Shown: piece after piece, positions 45,004-52,660 of the stretch
Numbering within the stretch: the stretch's first letter is position 1
How the letters are laid out: each line of letters begins with the position of its first letter
Origin: Sphingorhabdus sp. YGSMI21
Lineage (GTDB): Bacteria > Pseudomonadota > Alphaproteobacteria > Sphingomonadales > Sphingomonadaceae
DNA length: 64,000 nucleotides
Direction of reading: 5' to 3'
Assembly: GCF_002776575.1 (NCBI RefSeq)
Contig: NZ_CP022548.1
Span: 3,673,001 to 3,737,000, forward strand
The notes under the pieces: model-generated
The model's input: the letters and a program-made list of their open reading frames with translations, nothing else
The model's database searches: none
What the model was told of the DNA's origin: nothing
Made by a program: the position numbers and the translations under genes

Positions 45004-45081
45004 TGGGGCGATCGAGGGGTCTCGAACCCCCGACCTCCGGTACCACAAACCGGCGCTCTAACCAACTGAGCTACGATCGCC
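45004..45081 (-). tRNA. tRNA-His (GTG)
   Basis: Cloverleaf on the minus strand: acceptor GCGATCG/CGATCGC, linker TA, D-stem GCTC, anticodon arm CCGGT-TTGTGGT-ACCGG with anticodon GTG, and T-arm with TTCGAGA. The extra G at position -1 (45081) pairs with C73, the tRNA-His identity element, and CCA is encoded (45004-45006). It stands alone between the dehydrogenase and gspK. Confidence 0.95.
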
Positions 45082-45170
45082 ACAAGCCGCGCACTATATA
45101 GCCGCATTGCGATGGGGTCCATAGGGATAGGCGGTGGCAATCGTCAAGCATTTAGCGGGGCAATCTGGAA

Positions 45171-46166
45171 TTAAAACGCATCGCCACGCTGGCGGTGGAC
45201 CAGCCGGGCCGGTTGCCGCGCCGCATCGATCAGGGCGCGCTCCTCGACCAGCGCGCTTTGCATCTCGACCGCGAGATCGACGCGGAACCAGCGGGTGGTC
45301 AGCTTGACCTGGCTCTGGACTTCGGACGTCGCACCGAGGCTCGCCGGATAGGATTGCGCCCAGAAATCATTGAGGCTGCCATATCCCAGTTCCGGCCGCC
45401 GCCCGAGAAACTGGCGGGCGGGTGTCAGGTCGGACGGCAACGCGCCGAGCATCGCCAGCAAGATCGCCTGCTCCGGCCGCAGCGTGTTGATATTGATTGG
45501 CGAAAGATCGGTGGTCGGCAGCGCGCACAGCCAGGGCGCGATGCGGACATAGACATCGTCGGTCACGCCCTTGATGGTCCGCAACTCGCTGATGTCGACG
45601 ATCAATGCATTGGCCGTGCGGTAGGGCGTCTCCTGCTGCAGATAATATTGATCCTCCGCGCCGCGGGGGGCCGCCACCATGTCGCTGTCGATCCAGTCCG
45701 CGACCGACTCCGCAATATCAACGGCATCGCCGTCCAATATGCCCAGCATCACCATCAGCCGCGAAAATTGCGCCACCCCTTCCGGCCTTGCCGTCAGGAC
45801 GTCCTGCTGCTGCGTGACGAGACTGTTGATGTTGAAACAATTGCCGCCGTCGGACAGCGATGCCGTGATGATCCCGCCCGGCACGGGAAAGCTCTGCTCC
45901 TTGCCGTTCCAGCCGCCGACATTGATCGTCCGGCCCGGCGATAGCGATACGATCTCTTCGGCGGAACGCATGCCGATCGATTCGGCGGCTATCAGATAGG
46001 CCTTGGCCTGTGACAGTTCCCGCGCGTTGGAGGCCAGCTTGGTCGCGCCAGCCAGCCGGTCAATCCCGTGCGCCGCCAGTATCGCGATCACGGCGACCAG
46101 CAACAGGACCGTCAGCAGCGCCGCGCCGCGTTCTTTCCCGCTCCCTATCTCCCGAAATTCGCTCAC
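45171..46166 (-). CDS. gspK: Type II secretion minor pseudopilin GspK
   Basis: A 331-aa large minor pseudopilin. A prepilin-like N-terminus (SGKERGAALLTVLLLVAVIAILAAHGIDRL) is followed by the long periplasmic domain: FNINSLV, VADWIDSDMVAAPRGAEDQYY, YRTANALIVDISELRTIKGV and ININTLRPEQAILLAML are GspK blocks, including calcium-binding acidic residues. The start is GTG 46166, overlapping the gspJ stop by 4 bp (GTGA); frames further upstream are gspJ sequence in another frame. GspK caps the pseudopilus with GspI and GspJ. The rest of the gsp genes are not here. Confidence 0.88.
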   Translation of the reverse strand: MSEFREIGSGKERGAALLTVLLLVAVIAILAAHGIDRLAGATKLASNARELSQAKAYLIAAESIGMRSAEEIVSLSPGRTINVGGWNGKEQSFPVPGGIITASLSDGGNCFNINSLVTQQQDVLTARPEGVAQFSRLMVMLGILDGDAVDIAESVADWIDSDMVAAPRGAEDQYYLQQETPYRTANALIVDISELRTIKGVTDDVYVRIAPWLCALPTTDLSPININTLRPEQAILLAMLGALPSDLTPARQFLGRRPELGYGSLNDFWAQSYPASLGATSEVQSQVKLTTRWFRVDLAVEMQSALVEERALIDAARQPARLVHRQRGDAF

Positions 46167-46777
46167 AAATAGCCCGTCCCGACCAGAAACAAATGCCGAT
46201 ATCGCCGCCCTTGCTGATCGAACTGGATCTCGATCGCTCGCGGCAAATCTGCCAGTCGCTCGGTTTCCCAGCGGCCGGACCACAGCCCGCGCTTGTCGCG
46301 AAAGCGGACTTCCAGTGTATCCACGTTCGAGATCAGTACCGCTGGCTGATCAATCGATCCGCCATCGGTCATCCGGTATCGCCAGCGCTCCAGATTGCCG
46401 TCCCTCAGACGATATTCAACCCGTTCCAGGTTCGATCGCGCCTGACCATTGATATTGCTCTGGCCACCCCGCGTGAATTTCAAAAAGGCCGCCTCGGCTC
46501 CGCCACTCTCGCTGGCAAAAGCCGGCATCCGGTCGCCGCGATCATCGCGGTGGGTTCGCGGCAAGGCCTGGCTCAGGTCAGCCTCCATCAAGGAAACAAA
46601 GCGCTGCATTTCCGCCATCTGCCCCAGATTCTCTGCGGTTATCTCGTCGCTGTCGACAGCCGAGCGCAGCATGATCACCCCGGCGACCGAGAGCATCGCG
46701 AAAATGAACAGCGCGACCATCATCTCGACCAGAGTGAAGCCGTTGCGATCGCGGGAATTGGCAGGAATTTTGTCCAT
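46163..46777 (-). CDS. gspJ: Type II secretion minor pseudopilin GspJ
   Basis: A 204-aa type IV-pilin-like protein. A short basic leader and the prepilin peptidase site (NGFTLVEMMVALFIFAMLSVAGV, cleavage after Gly13, with Glu at +5) are followed by a GspJ globular domain (SLMEADLSQALPR, VEYRLRDGNLERWRY, NVDTLEVRFRDKRGLW). It is the first gene of a two-gene gspJ-gspK unit; upstream lies a divergent oxygenase gene. The other type II secretion components would have to be encoded elsewhere in the genome. Confidence 0.9.
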   Translation of the reverse strand: MDKIPANSRDRNGFTLVEMMVALFIFAMLSVAGVIMLRSAVDSDEITAENLGQMAEMQRFVSLMEADLSQALPRTHRDDRGDRMPAFASESGGAEAAFLKFTRGGQSNINGQARSNLERVEYRLRDGNLERWRYRMTDGGSIDQPAVLISNVDTLEVRFRDKRGLWSGRWETERLADLPRAIEIQFDQQGRRYRHLFLVGTGYL

Positions 46778-46805
46778 TGTCCTCGCTTATATTCAGACTG
46801 GCCTG

Positions 46806-46822
46806 AACCGCAAACAGCGGTT
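46806..46822. promoter_or_regulatory. Small hairpin between gspJ and oxygenase genes
   Basis: AACCGC-AAACA-GCGGTT has perfect 6-bp arms in the 86-bp divergent gap. It may be an operator or just chance in a short promoter region. Confidence 0.3.
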
Positions 46823-46863
46823 GCGATCAACAGGGATTCATTTATCGTGAAGCGGGATAGTTA

Positions 46864-47526
46864 GTGGCAATTTTGGACGGTGATATGACACAAGCCAACA
46901 ATACATCGGCTGACTATCTTGTCGCACTGGGAAAGGTGCAGCGCTTTCCGCGCAAGGAAATAGAATTGTGCATCGTCAGGAACTTTCTAGACTCCGATGA
47001 ATGCAGCAGGTTGGTGGCCATGATCGACGAGCAGCGGCGCCCCTCCACCATTGCTGATCCGAACGGTGACGACTATTTTCGAACCAGCGAAACCTGTGAT
47101 CTCGATCATCAAGACCGGTTCGTAGCGGAAATCGACGCGAAGATCTGCGGCCTTGCCAATATCGACAGAAAATATGGCGAACCTCTGCAGGGCCAGCGTT
47201 ATGCGGTGGGTCAGGAATTCAAGGCACATACGGATTTTTTCGATCCCGCCGGTCAGGATTTCATCAAATATTGCTCGATCTCCGGACAGCGCACCTGGAC
47301 CTTCATGCTCTATCTTAACGAACCCGACGCCGGCGGGGCTACACGCTTCACCCGGTTCAAGAAGAGCTTCACCCCGGAAACCGGTACGTTGCTGTGCTGG
47401 AACAACCGGAATGTTGATGGCAGCGTCAACGAATGGACATTGCACCACGGCATGAAAGTCCGGCGCGGCACGAAATATGTAATCACCAAATGGTTTCGGG
47501 AGAAACCCTGGCCTTGGAACGGATAA
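46864..47526 (+). CDS. 2OG-Fe(II) oxygenase, prolyl-4-hydroxylase-like
   Basis: A 220-aa non-heme iron oxygenase of the P4Hc type. The jelly-roll iron ligands are His122 and Asp124 (KAHTDFFDP) and a distal His near 195 (LHHGMKV). Lys204 (RGTKYVITKW) should bind the 2-oxoglutarate carboxylate. YFRTSETC and FMLYLNEPDAGGATRF are typical of prolyl 4-hydroxylases. The start GTG 46864 is shown; ATG 46885, with GGACGG before it, is equally likely. The hydroxylated target protein is unknown. It is transcribed in the same direction as the Nramp-pxp operon, 19 bp ahead of it. Confidence 0.88.
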   Translation: MAILDGDMTQANNTSADYLVALGKVQRFPRKEIELCIVRNFLDSDECSRLVAMIDEQRRPSTIADPNGDDYFRTSETCDLDHQDRFVAEIDAKICGLANIDRKYGEPLQGQRYAVGQEFKAHTDFFDPAGQDFIKYCSISGQRTWTFMLYLNEPDAGGATRFTRFKKSFTPETGTLLCWNNRNVDGSVNEWTLHHGMKVRRGTKYVITKWFREKPWPWNG

Positions 47527-47545
47527 GCCTATTGCCTTCAAATCA

Positions 47546-48757
47546 ATGAAACTGACTCGCTACCGCCCCGGCCCCGGCATGATGGTCTCCGCTGCCTTTA
47601 TCGGCCCGGGAACGGTCACCGCCTGCACATTGGCCGGAGCAAATTTCGGCTTCGCGCTGCTCTGGGCACTGCTGTTCGCCACCATTACCACGATCGTCCT
47701 CCAGTCCTTTGCCATCCGCATCGCGCTGGTTACCCAGCTTGGGCTGGCCGAGGCGATGCTGAAGTCCGTGACATCACCGATAGTCCGCGCACTGGCGGCC
47801 TTGTTGCTGATTTCCGCGCTCGTCCTCGGGAATGCAGCCTATGAAGCGGGCAATATGTCGGGAGCTGCGCTTGGGCTTGAAGCGATAAACGGCGGTTCGC
47901 TTCCCTTCGGCATGGCGCCGGTGATCATCACCATCGCCCTCGTCGCATCGGCCATGCTGATATTTTCGAAACCGCGATGGGTGGAGAATATACTGATAGC
48001 ATTGGTGCTGCTTATGAGCGCGGCCTTCATCCTGACCTTTCTGCTCATCCGACCCGATCTCGGTGCCTTGCTGCGAGGTTTTGTGCCTTCGGTACCGGAG
48101 GGGGGCCTGTTGACCGCAATCGCGCTCATCGGCACCACCATCGTGCCCTATAACCTGTTCCTGCATGCGGCGAGCGTGCGCGACCGTTGGAACAAGGAAC
48201 AAATGCCCGAAGCGCAACTGGACAACAGGATTTCCATCGGTATCGGCGGGCTGGTATCGATGACGATAATGGCCACCGCCGCGGCCAGTCTTTTCGGCAG
48301 CGGCAAGACGATCGAAAATGCGGTCGACATGGCCCATCAGCTTACCCCGCTGTTCGGCAACCTGGCAACGATCACGCTTGGCGCGGGACTCTTTGCAGCG
48401 GGCCTGACCTCTGCGATCACCGCTCCGCTGGCCACCGGCTATATCGTGCAGGAAATTTTCACCACCTCCAACTCACGCTGGCCCTTCCGGATCGGTGCAC
48501 TTATCGTGATTCTCTCCGGAATGTTTGCTGCGTTGCTCGGCTATCGCCCGGTCGAACTGATCTTCGTGGCCCAGATTGCAAATGGTCTGCTACTCCCCAT
48601 CATCGCGATTTTCCTGCTTCGGCTCGCGAATAACCGCGCGCTACTCGGAACATATGCCAACGGTGTCCGGGCCAATATTCTCGGGGCAGCAATATTGCTG
48701 ATCACCACCGCTTTGGGTTTCCGGTTGATCGCCCGCGCGCTAGGCTTCTGGCCATGA
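47546..48757 (+). CDS. Nramp-like transporter, probably 5-oxoproline uptake
   Basis: A 403-aa, about eleven-helix LeuT-fold protein of the Nramp superfamily. The usual metal-ligand motif DPGN in helix 1 reads GPGT here. The helix-6 motif with the metal-binding Met (A-x-IMPHNLYLHS in true Nramps) reads TIVPYNLFLHA, so Met and His are replaced. It is therefore unlikely to move Mn2+/Fe2+. It overlaps pxpA by 4 bp, and a related gene (ycsG) sits with ycsF-kipI-kipA in Bacillus. A transporter for 5-oxoproline or a similar small acid is the best inference. Confidence 0.85.
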   Translation: MKLTRYRPGPGMMVSAAFIGPGTVTACTLAGANFGFALLWALLFATITTIVLQSFAIRIALVTQLGLAEAMLKSVTSPIVRALAALLLISALVLGNAAYEAGNMSGAALGLEAINGGSLPFGMAPVIITIALVASAMLIFSKPRWVENILIALVLLMSAAFILTFLLIRPDLGALLRGFVPSVPEGGLLTAIALIGTTIVPYNLFLHAASVRDRWNKEQMPEAQLDNRISIGIGGLVSMTIMATAAASLFGSGKTIENAVDMAHQLTPLFGNLATITLGAGLFAAGLTSAITAPLATGYIVQEIFTTSNSRWPFRIGALIVILSGMFAALLGYRPVELIFVAQIANGLLLPIIAIFLLRLANNRALLGTYANGVRANILGAAILLITTALGFRLIARALGFWP

Positions 48758-49512
48758 CCCGTGTCATCGATCTGAATGCCGACCTTGGCGAAGACGAAAG
48801 TCCTGACGGCATCGCTCGCGATATCGCTATCATGAATGTCGTCTCCAGCTGCAACATCGCGACCGGCGGCCATGCCGGTTCGGAAAAAAGCATGCGCACC
48901 ATGCTATCCGCCGCGAAGGCCAAGGCGATCGCTCCGGGCGCCCACCCCTCATATCCGGACCGGGCAGGTTTCGGCCGCACCTCCATGAATATCACGCTCA
49001 CGGACCTGGTTGTGAGCCTGACGGAGCAGTTGCGTACCATCGCCGCGATTGCAGCAGAAGTCGGTGTGGCGCTTACCCACATCAAGCCGCATGGCGCTCT
49101 GTACAATGATGCTCAGGATGATCCCGATCTGGCCAGACTGCTGGTCGACATCGCGTCGCAATCCAGACTTCCGCTAATGGGCATGGCCGGATCGCTAATC
49201 CAGCAGGCGTCATCAGAGGGAAATATCGGTTTTATCACCGAAGCATTCATTGACCGGCGATATACTAGCGAGGGTAGACTGGTTCCACGCAGCGAAGCAG
49301 GGGCAGTCATTGCACAGGAGGACCAGCGAATCCGGCAAGGCCTTGATCTGGCGCGCGGCGCCGCACTGACCACGCAGGACGGATCAACGCTGACCGTTCC
49401 TGCGCAAAGCCTCTGCCTCCATTCGGACAGCGACGGAGCTCTGGAAACAGCGACAAAAATGCGCAGGGCGCTGGAACAGGCTGGCATGGTGATCGGAACG
49501 GTCGGGTTGTGA
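48754..49512 (+). CDS. pxpA: 5-oxoprolinase subunit PxpA (LamB/YcsF family)
   Basis: A 252-aa subunit of the prokaryotic ATP-dependent 5-oxoprolinase, which opens L-5-oxoproline (pyroglutamate) to glutamate. IDLNADLGEDESPDG, VVSSCNIATGGHAGSEKSM, GAHPSYPDRAGFGR and HIKPHGALYNDA are the LamB/YcsF signatures, with acidic and His residues lining the active site. ITEAFIDRRYTSEGRLVPR closes the domain. The ATG overlaps the transporter stop by 4 bp and its stop overlaps pxpB, so the four genes form one translationally coupled unit. Confidence 0.95.
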   Translation: MTRVIDLNADLGEDESPDGIARDIAIMNVVSSCNIATGGHAGSEKSMRTMLSAAKAKAIAPGAHPSYPDRAGFGRTSMNITLTDLVVSLTEQLRTIAAIAAEVGVALTHIKPHGALYNDAQDDPDLARLLVDIASQSRLPLMGMAGSLIQQASSEGNIGFITEAFIDRRYTSEGRLVPRSEAGAVIAQEDQRIRQGLDLARGAALTTQDGSTLTVPAQSLCLHSDSDGALETATKMRRALEQAGMVIGTVGL

Positions 49513-50180
49513 CCGGACAGACTTATTCCATTCATATTTGCGATGACTGGATCAGCATTTCTCTGCCCGGTTGGGATATGATACTGGCAGCACAATCCGC
49601 GCTATCGACCGACGGTCACTGGACGGAAATTGTCCCTGGTATCGACAGTATAGCGGCCCAGTTCGACCCTGCCCTCCTCTCGCCCGCCGAAGCGGTCCGG
49701 ATAGCATCGGAACGAATGGAAAGGCTGGCACCCATGGCCAGCGAATCTCCCTCCGCCGTGAAGATTCCCGTGTGCTACGATTTGGCATTTGCTCCGGATC
49801 GGGAATTCGTAGCGGGAAAAATCGGGATAGACGCGGATATATTGCCGGCATGGCATGCAGCCCGGACCCAGCGGGTGGCCATGCTTGGTTTCATGCCGGG
49901 CTTTGCCTATCTCCAGAGCATCGAGGAATGCGACACAATCGGGCGGCTGGCAACTCCGCGCCAATCAGTAGCGGCCGGTTCGATCGGAATCATTGGTCGC
50001 CAGAGTTGCATCTACTCCTTTGACAGCCCGGGCGGATGGCCCATTATCGGCCGGACACCGCTTCGCCTGTTCGATCCGGCCAGAACAAAGCCTGCTCTAC
50101 TCTCCGCCGGAGCAACCGTGTGCTTTGAACCGATTTCGAAAGACATGTTCGACAATTGGGAAACGGAAGCGGAAGAATGA
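49509..50180 (+). CDS. pxpB: 5-oxoprolinase subunit PxpB (KipI family)
   Basis: A 223-aa cyclophilin-fold subunit (DUF213/KipI). Blocks visible are VKIPVCYDLAFAPD, MLGFMPGFAYLQSIE, RLATPRQSVAAGSIGIIGRQ and IYSFDSPGGWPIIGRTPLRLFD. With PxpC it activates 5-oxoproline by phosphorylation and hands it to PxpA. The start is GTG 49509, overlapping the pxpA stop (GTGA). The Bacillus homologue KipI inhibits the sporulation kinase KinA, a role not relevant here. Confidence 0.94.
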   Translation: MTGQTYSIHICDDWISISLPGWDMILAAQSALSTDGHWTEIVPGIDSIAAQFDPALLSPAEAVRIASERMERLAPMASESPSAVKIPVCYDLAFAPDREFVAGKIGIDADILPAWHAARTQRVAMLGFMPGFAYLQSIEECDTIGRLATPRQSVAAGSIGIIGRQSCIYSFDSPGGWPIIGRTPLRLFDPARTKPALLSAGATVCFEPISKDMFDNWETEAEE

Positions 50181-51124
50181 GCATCACCGTTCTGAAAGCG
50201 GGCCTGCAAACAACGTTGCAAGGTGCTCCCTATACCGGCCACCGGCATCTGGGCATGCCCGCTGCGGGCGCCGCCGATTGTCTTTCACTGGCGTTGGCGA
50301 ATTTTCTGGTCGCCAAATCCTTTGGCGAAACCGCAATCGAGATCGCGCTCACCGATGCCAGTTTCCGGTTCAACGAGCCCTGCTCCCTCGCGGTGGTCGG
50401 CGCAGCGGAATATCTCCGGATCAATGGCGACGAGCAACCGTTGCATCGGACGCTGGAGATCAAGGCCGGGGACAGGATCGATATCGGCCCGAGCCGCCCG
50501 GGATGCCGGACCTATCTGGCGATATCGGCAGCTATTCATGCAGAGAGCTTGCTTGGAGGCCGTTCAACCTATCTGGCAGCAAGGCTCGGCGGCTTTCAGG
50601 GACGGACGCTTGGAAATGGCGATGTCATCACATTTTCACCGGATTCGCCGGAGACGGCGGGAGATCGGATCACGCCGGAGCATCTCAGGCCGCATTTCAG
50701 TTATGATCATGTTTTGAGAATCACACCGGGTCCGGAAACGGACCAAATCAGCGAAAGCCTGCTCGATAACCTGTGCCTTGCCCCTTATATAGTGGGCGGT
50801 CGCGCCAACCGTATGGGCATCGCTCTTGAGGGAACAGCACTGAGCGCGAGCGAATCGGCCGATATGCCCAGCGCAGCAGTTTTTCCCGGCACAATACAAT
50901 TGCCGCCTAGCGGGCAACCCTATCTGCTCGGTCCGGACGCCCAGACCACCGGAGGCTATCCCCGGATTGCGCAAGTGATCCGCGCCGACCGTCATCTGAT
51001 CGGTCAGCTGGCTACGGGGTCGCGGATTCGGTTTGTCCGAACCACGCCGGAAAAGGCCATGGACATTTACCGGGAAAAGCTTTCCCTGTTGTCTTCCTGG
51101 CTCGGCCGGATAAAATTGTGGTGA
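50177..51124 (+). CDS. pxpC: 5-oxoprolinase subunit PxpC (KipA family)
   Basis: A 315-aa biotin-dependent-carboxyltransferase-like subunit. The start SITVLKAGLQTTLQG, GHRHLGMPAAGAADCLSLALAN, YLAARLGGFQGRTL, SNRMGI-like RANRMGIALEG and GYPRIAQVIRADRH are standard. ATG 50177 overlaps the pxpB stop by 4 bp and gives the family-typical N-terminus; an in-frame ATG at 50156 lies inside pxpB. Last gene of the operon; a short palindrome follows 6 bp after its stop. Confidence 0.94.
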   Translation: MSITVLKAGLQTTLQGAPYTGHRHLGMPAAGAADCLSLALANFLVAKSFGETAIEIALTDASFRFNEPCSLAVVGAAEYLRINGDEQPLHRTLEIKAGDRIDIGPSRPGCRTYLAISAAIHAESLLGGRSTYLAARLGGFQGRTLGNGDVITFSPDSPETAGDRITPEHLRPHFSYDHVLRITPGPETDQISESLLDNLCLAPYIVGGRANRMGIALEGTALSASESADMPSAAVFPGTIQLPPSGQPYLLGPDAQTTGGYPRIAQVIRADRHLIGQLATGSRIRFVRTTPEKAMDIYREKLSLLSSWLGRIKLW

Positions 51125-51129
51125 TATAT

Positions 51130-51150
51130 CGAGGCTGTTTAACAGCCTCG
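51130..51150. terminator. Bidirectional hairpin between pxpC and rpmE
   Basis: CGAGGCTGTT-T-AACAGCCTCG is a perfect palindrome between two convergent genes (pxpC and rpmE). In RNA an 8-bp stem with a 5-nt loop would form from either strand. Neither side has a long T-run, so its strength as an intrinsic terminator is doubtful. Confidence 0.55.
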
Positions 51151-51157
51151 AGAACAA

Positions 51158-51388
51158 TCAGCTCTTTTTGAGCGACAGACCACCAAAGCGCTTGTTGAAG
51201 CGGGCCACCTGGCCACCTTGATCCATAAGGCGCTGGTTACCACCAGTCCATGCGGGGTGCGAGGAAGGATCGATGTCCAGTTGCAGCGTGTCGCCTTCCT
51301 TGCCCCATGTCGAGCGGGTTTCGAAAGTCGTGCCATCGGTCATCTGAACGGTGATCATGTGATAGTCTGGATGCGTATCGGATTTCAT
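51158..51388 (-). CDS. rpmE: 50S ribosomal protein L31
   Basis: A 76-aa L31 that bridges the large and small subunits. [46 protein letters not shown] are the family blocks. It has no zinc-binding Cys, so it is the C-minus form, which in other bacteria can serve when zinc is short. AGGAG precedes the ATG. It lies 110 bp after fabZ on the same strand, and the intervening stretch has only a weak CTGGT/ACCAG dyad near 51405-51420. Confidence 0.95.
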   Translation of the reverse strand: MKSDTHPDYHMITVQMTDGTTFETRSTWGKEGDTLQLDIDPSSHPAWTGGNQRLMDQGGQVARFNKRFGGLSLKKS

Positions 51389-51498
51389 TTTCGGCTCCTA
51401 AACAGGCTGGTTACCGACCAGACCCAAAGCGAATAAATTTAACGGAAGCGGCCCATTAACCGCCGAATGACAAAAGGGCAAGATTCTTTTGAAAAAGC

Positions 51499-51957
51499 CT
51501 ATGCCGCGGGAGGGTCCGCAATCATGGCGGTAAAGCTTGCCTCTGCAGCCAGCTTGTCGCCAATCATTGCCTGTCCCGAAAATTTGCACACGCGCGCGCG
51601 CTTCTGTTCGAATTTGACATTCAGCGACAACAAGCAGCCAGGCTCAACCGGCTGACGGAATTTTGCTCCGTCAATCGCCATGAAATAAACCAGCTTGCCG
51701 GACCCCACCATGTCGAAGCTTTCCATGGCGAGAACGCCGGCGGCCTGCGCCAGCGCCTCGACAATCATCACACCGGGCATGATCGGTCGACCAGGGAAAT
51801 GACCCTGGAAAAAGCCTTCGTTGATCGTGACCGCCTTGACCGCCCGTATCGACTCGTCCTTCACGAGCTCTTCCACCCGGTCCACGAGAAGCATGGGATA
51901 GCGATGCGGCAGCACCGCCATCACCTTGGTTACATCATAATCCAGAAGCTCTGTCAT
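51499..51957 (-). CDS. fabZ: 3-hydroxyacyl-[acyl-carrier-protein] dehydratase FabZ
   Basis: A 152-aa hot-dog-fold dehydratase of fatty acid elongation. [13 protein letters not shown] and [29 protein letters not shown] contain the catalytic His53 and Glu67. In most Gram-negatives this gene sits between lpxD and lpxA; here skp precedes it and rpmE follows it, with neither lpx gene present. It starts 10 bp after the skp stop. Confidence 0.96.
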   Translation of the reverse strand: MTELLDYDVTKVMAVLPHRYPMLLVDRVEELVKDESIRAVKAVTINEGFFQGHFPGRPIMPGVMIVEALAQAAGVLAMESFDMVGSGKLVYFMAIDGAKFRQPVEPGCLLSLNVKFEQKRARVCKFSGQAMIGDKLAAEASFTAMIADPPAA

Positions 51958-51967
51958 TAGCGATCAA

Positions 51968-52660
51968 CTAGCGACTGGCCGGCTGCGCTGCGGGAGGCTG
52001 CTGCTGTTGCTGCTGAGCGGCCTGATTACGGGCACTGGCAACCAGAAGTTGCTGCAACTGCTGGTGCAGCGCTACGGTGGTACGCTGCGGCTGCCAGCCT
52101 GCCGTGGGTGTCGTGCTGACGGACGGAACTCTTGCATCAAGAGCTGCCGTGATATCGTTGGTTACGTCAACCTGGGACGGAGCATAGAGAAATACTTCCG
52201 GGTCCAGGATAACGCTGATCTTCTTGTCCGAGACCACCTTTTGCTGGGCATTGCCATATTCGGCGAAAATGCCTTCTACCACAAACATCTGGGCCATGAC
52301 GGCTGGAGTCTGCAGTTTCTGGATTTCGGCCTCTTCGGCCTGAATGGTCTGCAAAACGGGGTTTTTTGCTTTCACCGCCGCATCGAGCTCTTCCTGCGTC
52401 AGCTGCTTGTCGTTGTTCGTATCCAGTTGTGCGCGCAGTCCGTTAAGGGTTTTGTTGCGGGAATCGATCTGGTCGAAATAAGACTTATATTGCGTTCCAA
52501 TCTGCGCATAGGCCGCTGAAAGGGCTTTTGTCTTGGCAATAGCCAGAGTCGGGTTTGCCGTAGCAATGCCCGAAACTTGCGCGCTCGCAACCGAACCAAC
52601 GGCCAGGGGCGCAGCAGTTACAGCGAGAACGGTGAGTGCGGTTTTCAAAAAACGTGTCAT
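51968..52660 (-). CDS. skp: Periplasmic chaperone Skp/OmpH
   Basis: A 230-aa precursor of the trimeric Skp chaperone that carries unfolded outer-membrane proteins to BamA. A signal peptide (ALTVLAVTAAPLAVGSVASA) is followed by the coiled tentacles (IGTQYKSYFDQIDSRNKTLNGLRAQLDTNNDK, LDAAVKAKNPVLQTIQAEEAEIQKLQ). The tail is Gln/Pro-rich (a run of Gln near the C-terminus), longer than in E. coli Skp. The ATG shares one base with the bamA stop. Confidence 0.88.
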   Translation of the reverse strand: MTRFLKTALTVLAVTAAPLAVGSVASAQVSGIATANPTLAIAKTKALSAAYAQIGTQYKSYFDQIDSRNKTLNGLRAQLDTNNDKQLTQEELDAAVKAKNPVLQTIQAEEAEIQKLQTPAVMAQMFVVEGIFAEYGNAQQKVVSDKKISVILDPEVFLYAPSQVDVTNDITAALDARVPSVSTTPTAGWQPQRTTVALHQQLQQLLVASARNQAAQQQQQQPPAAQPASR

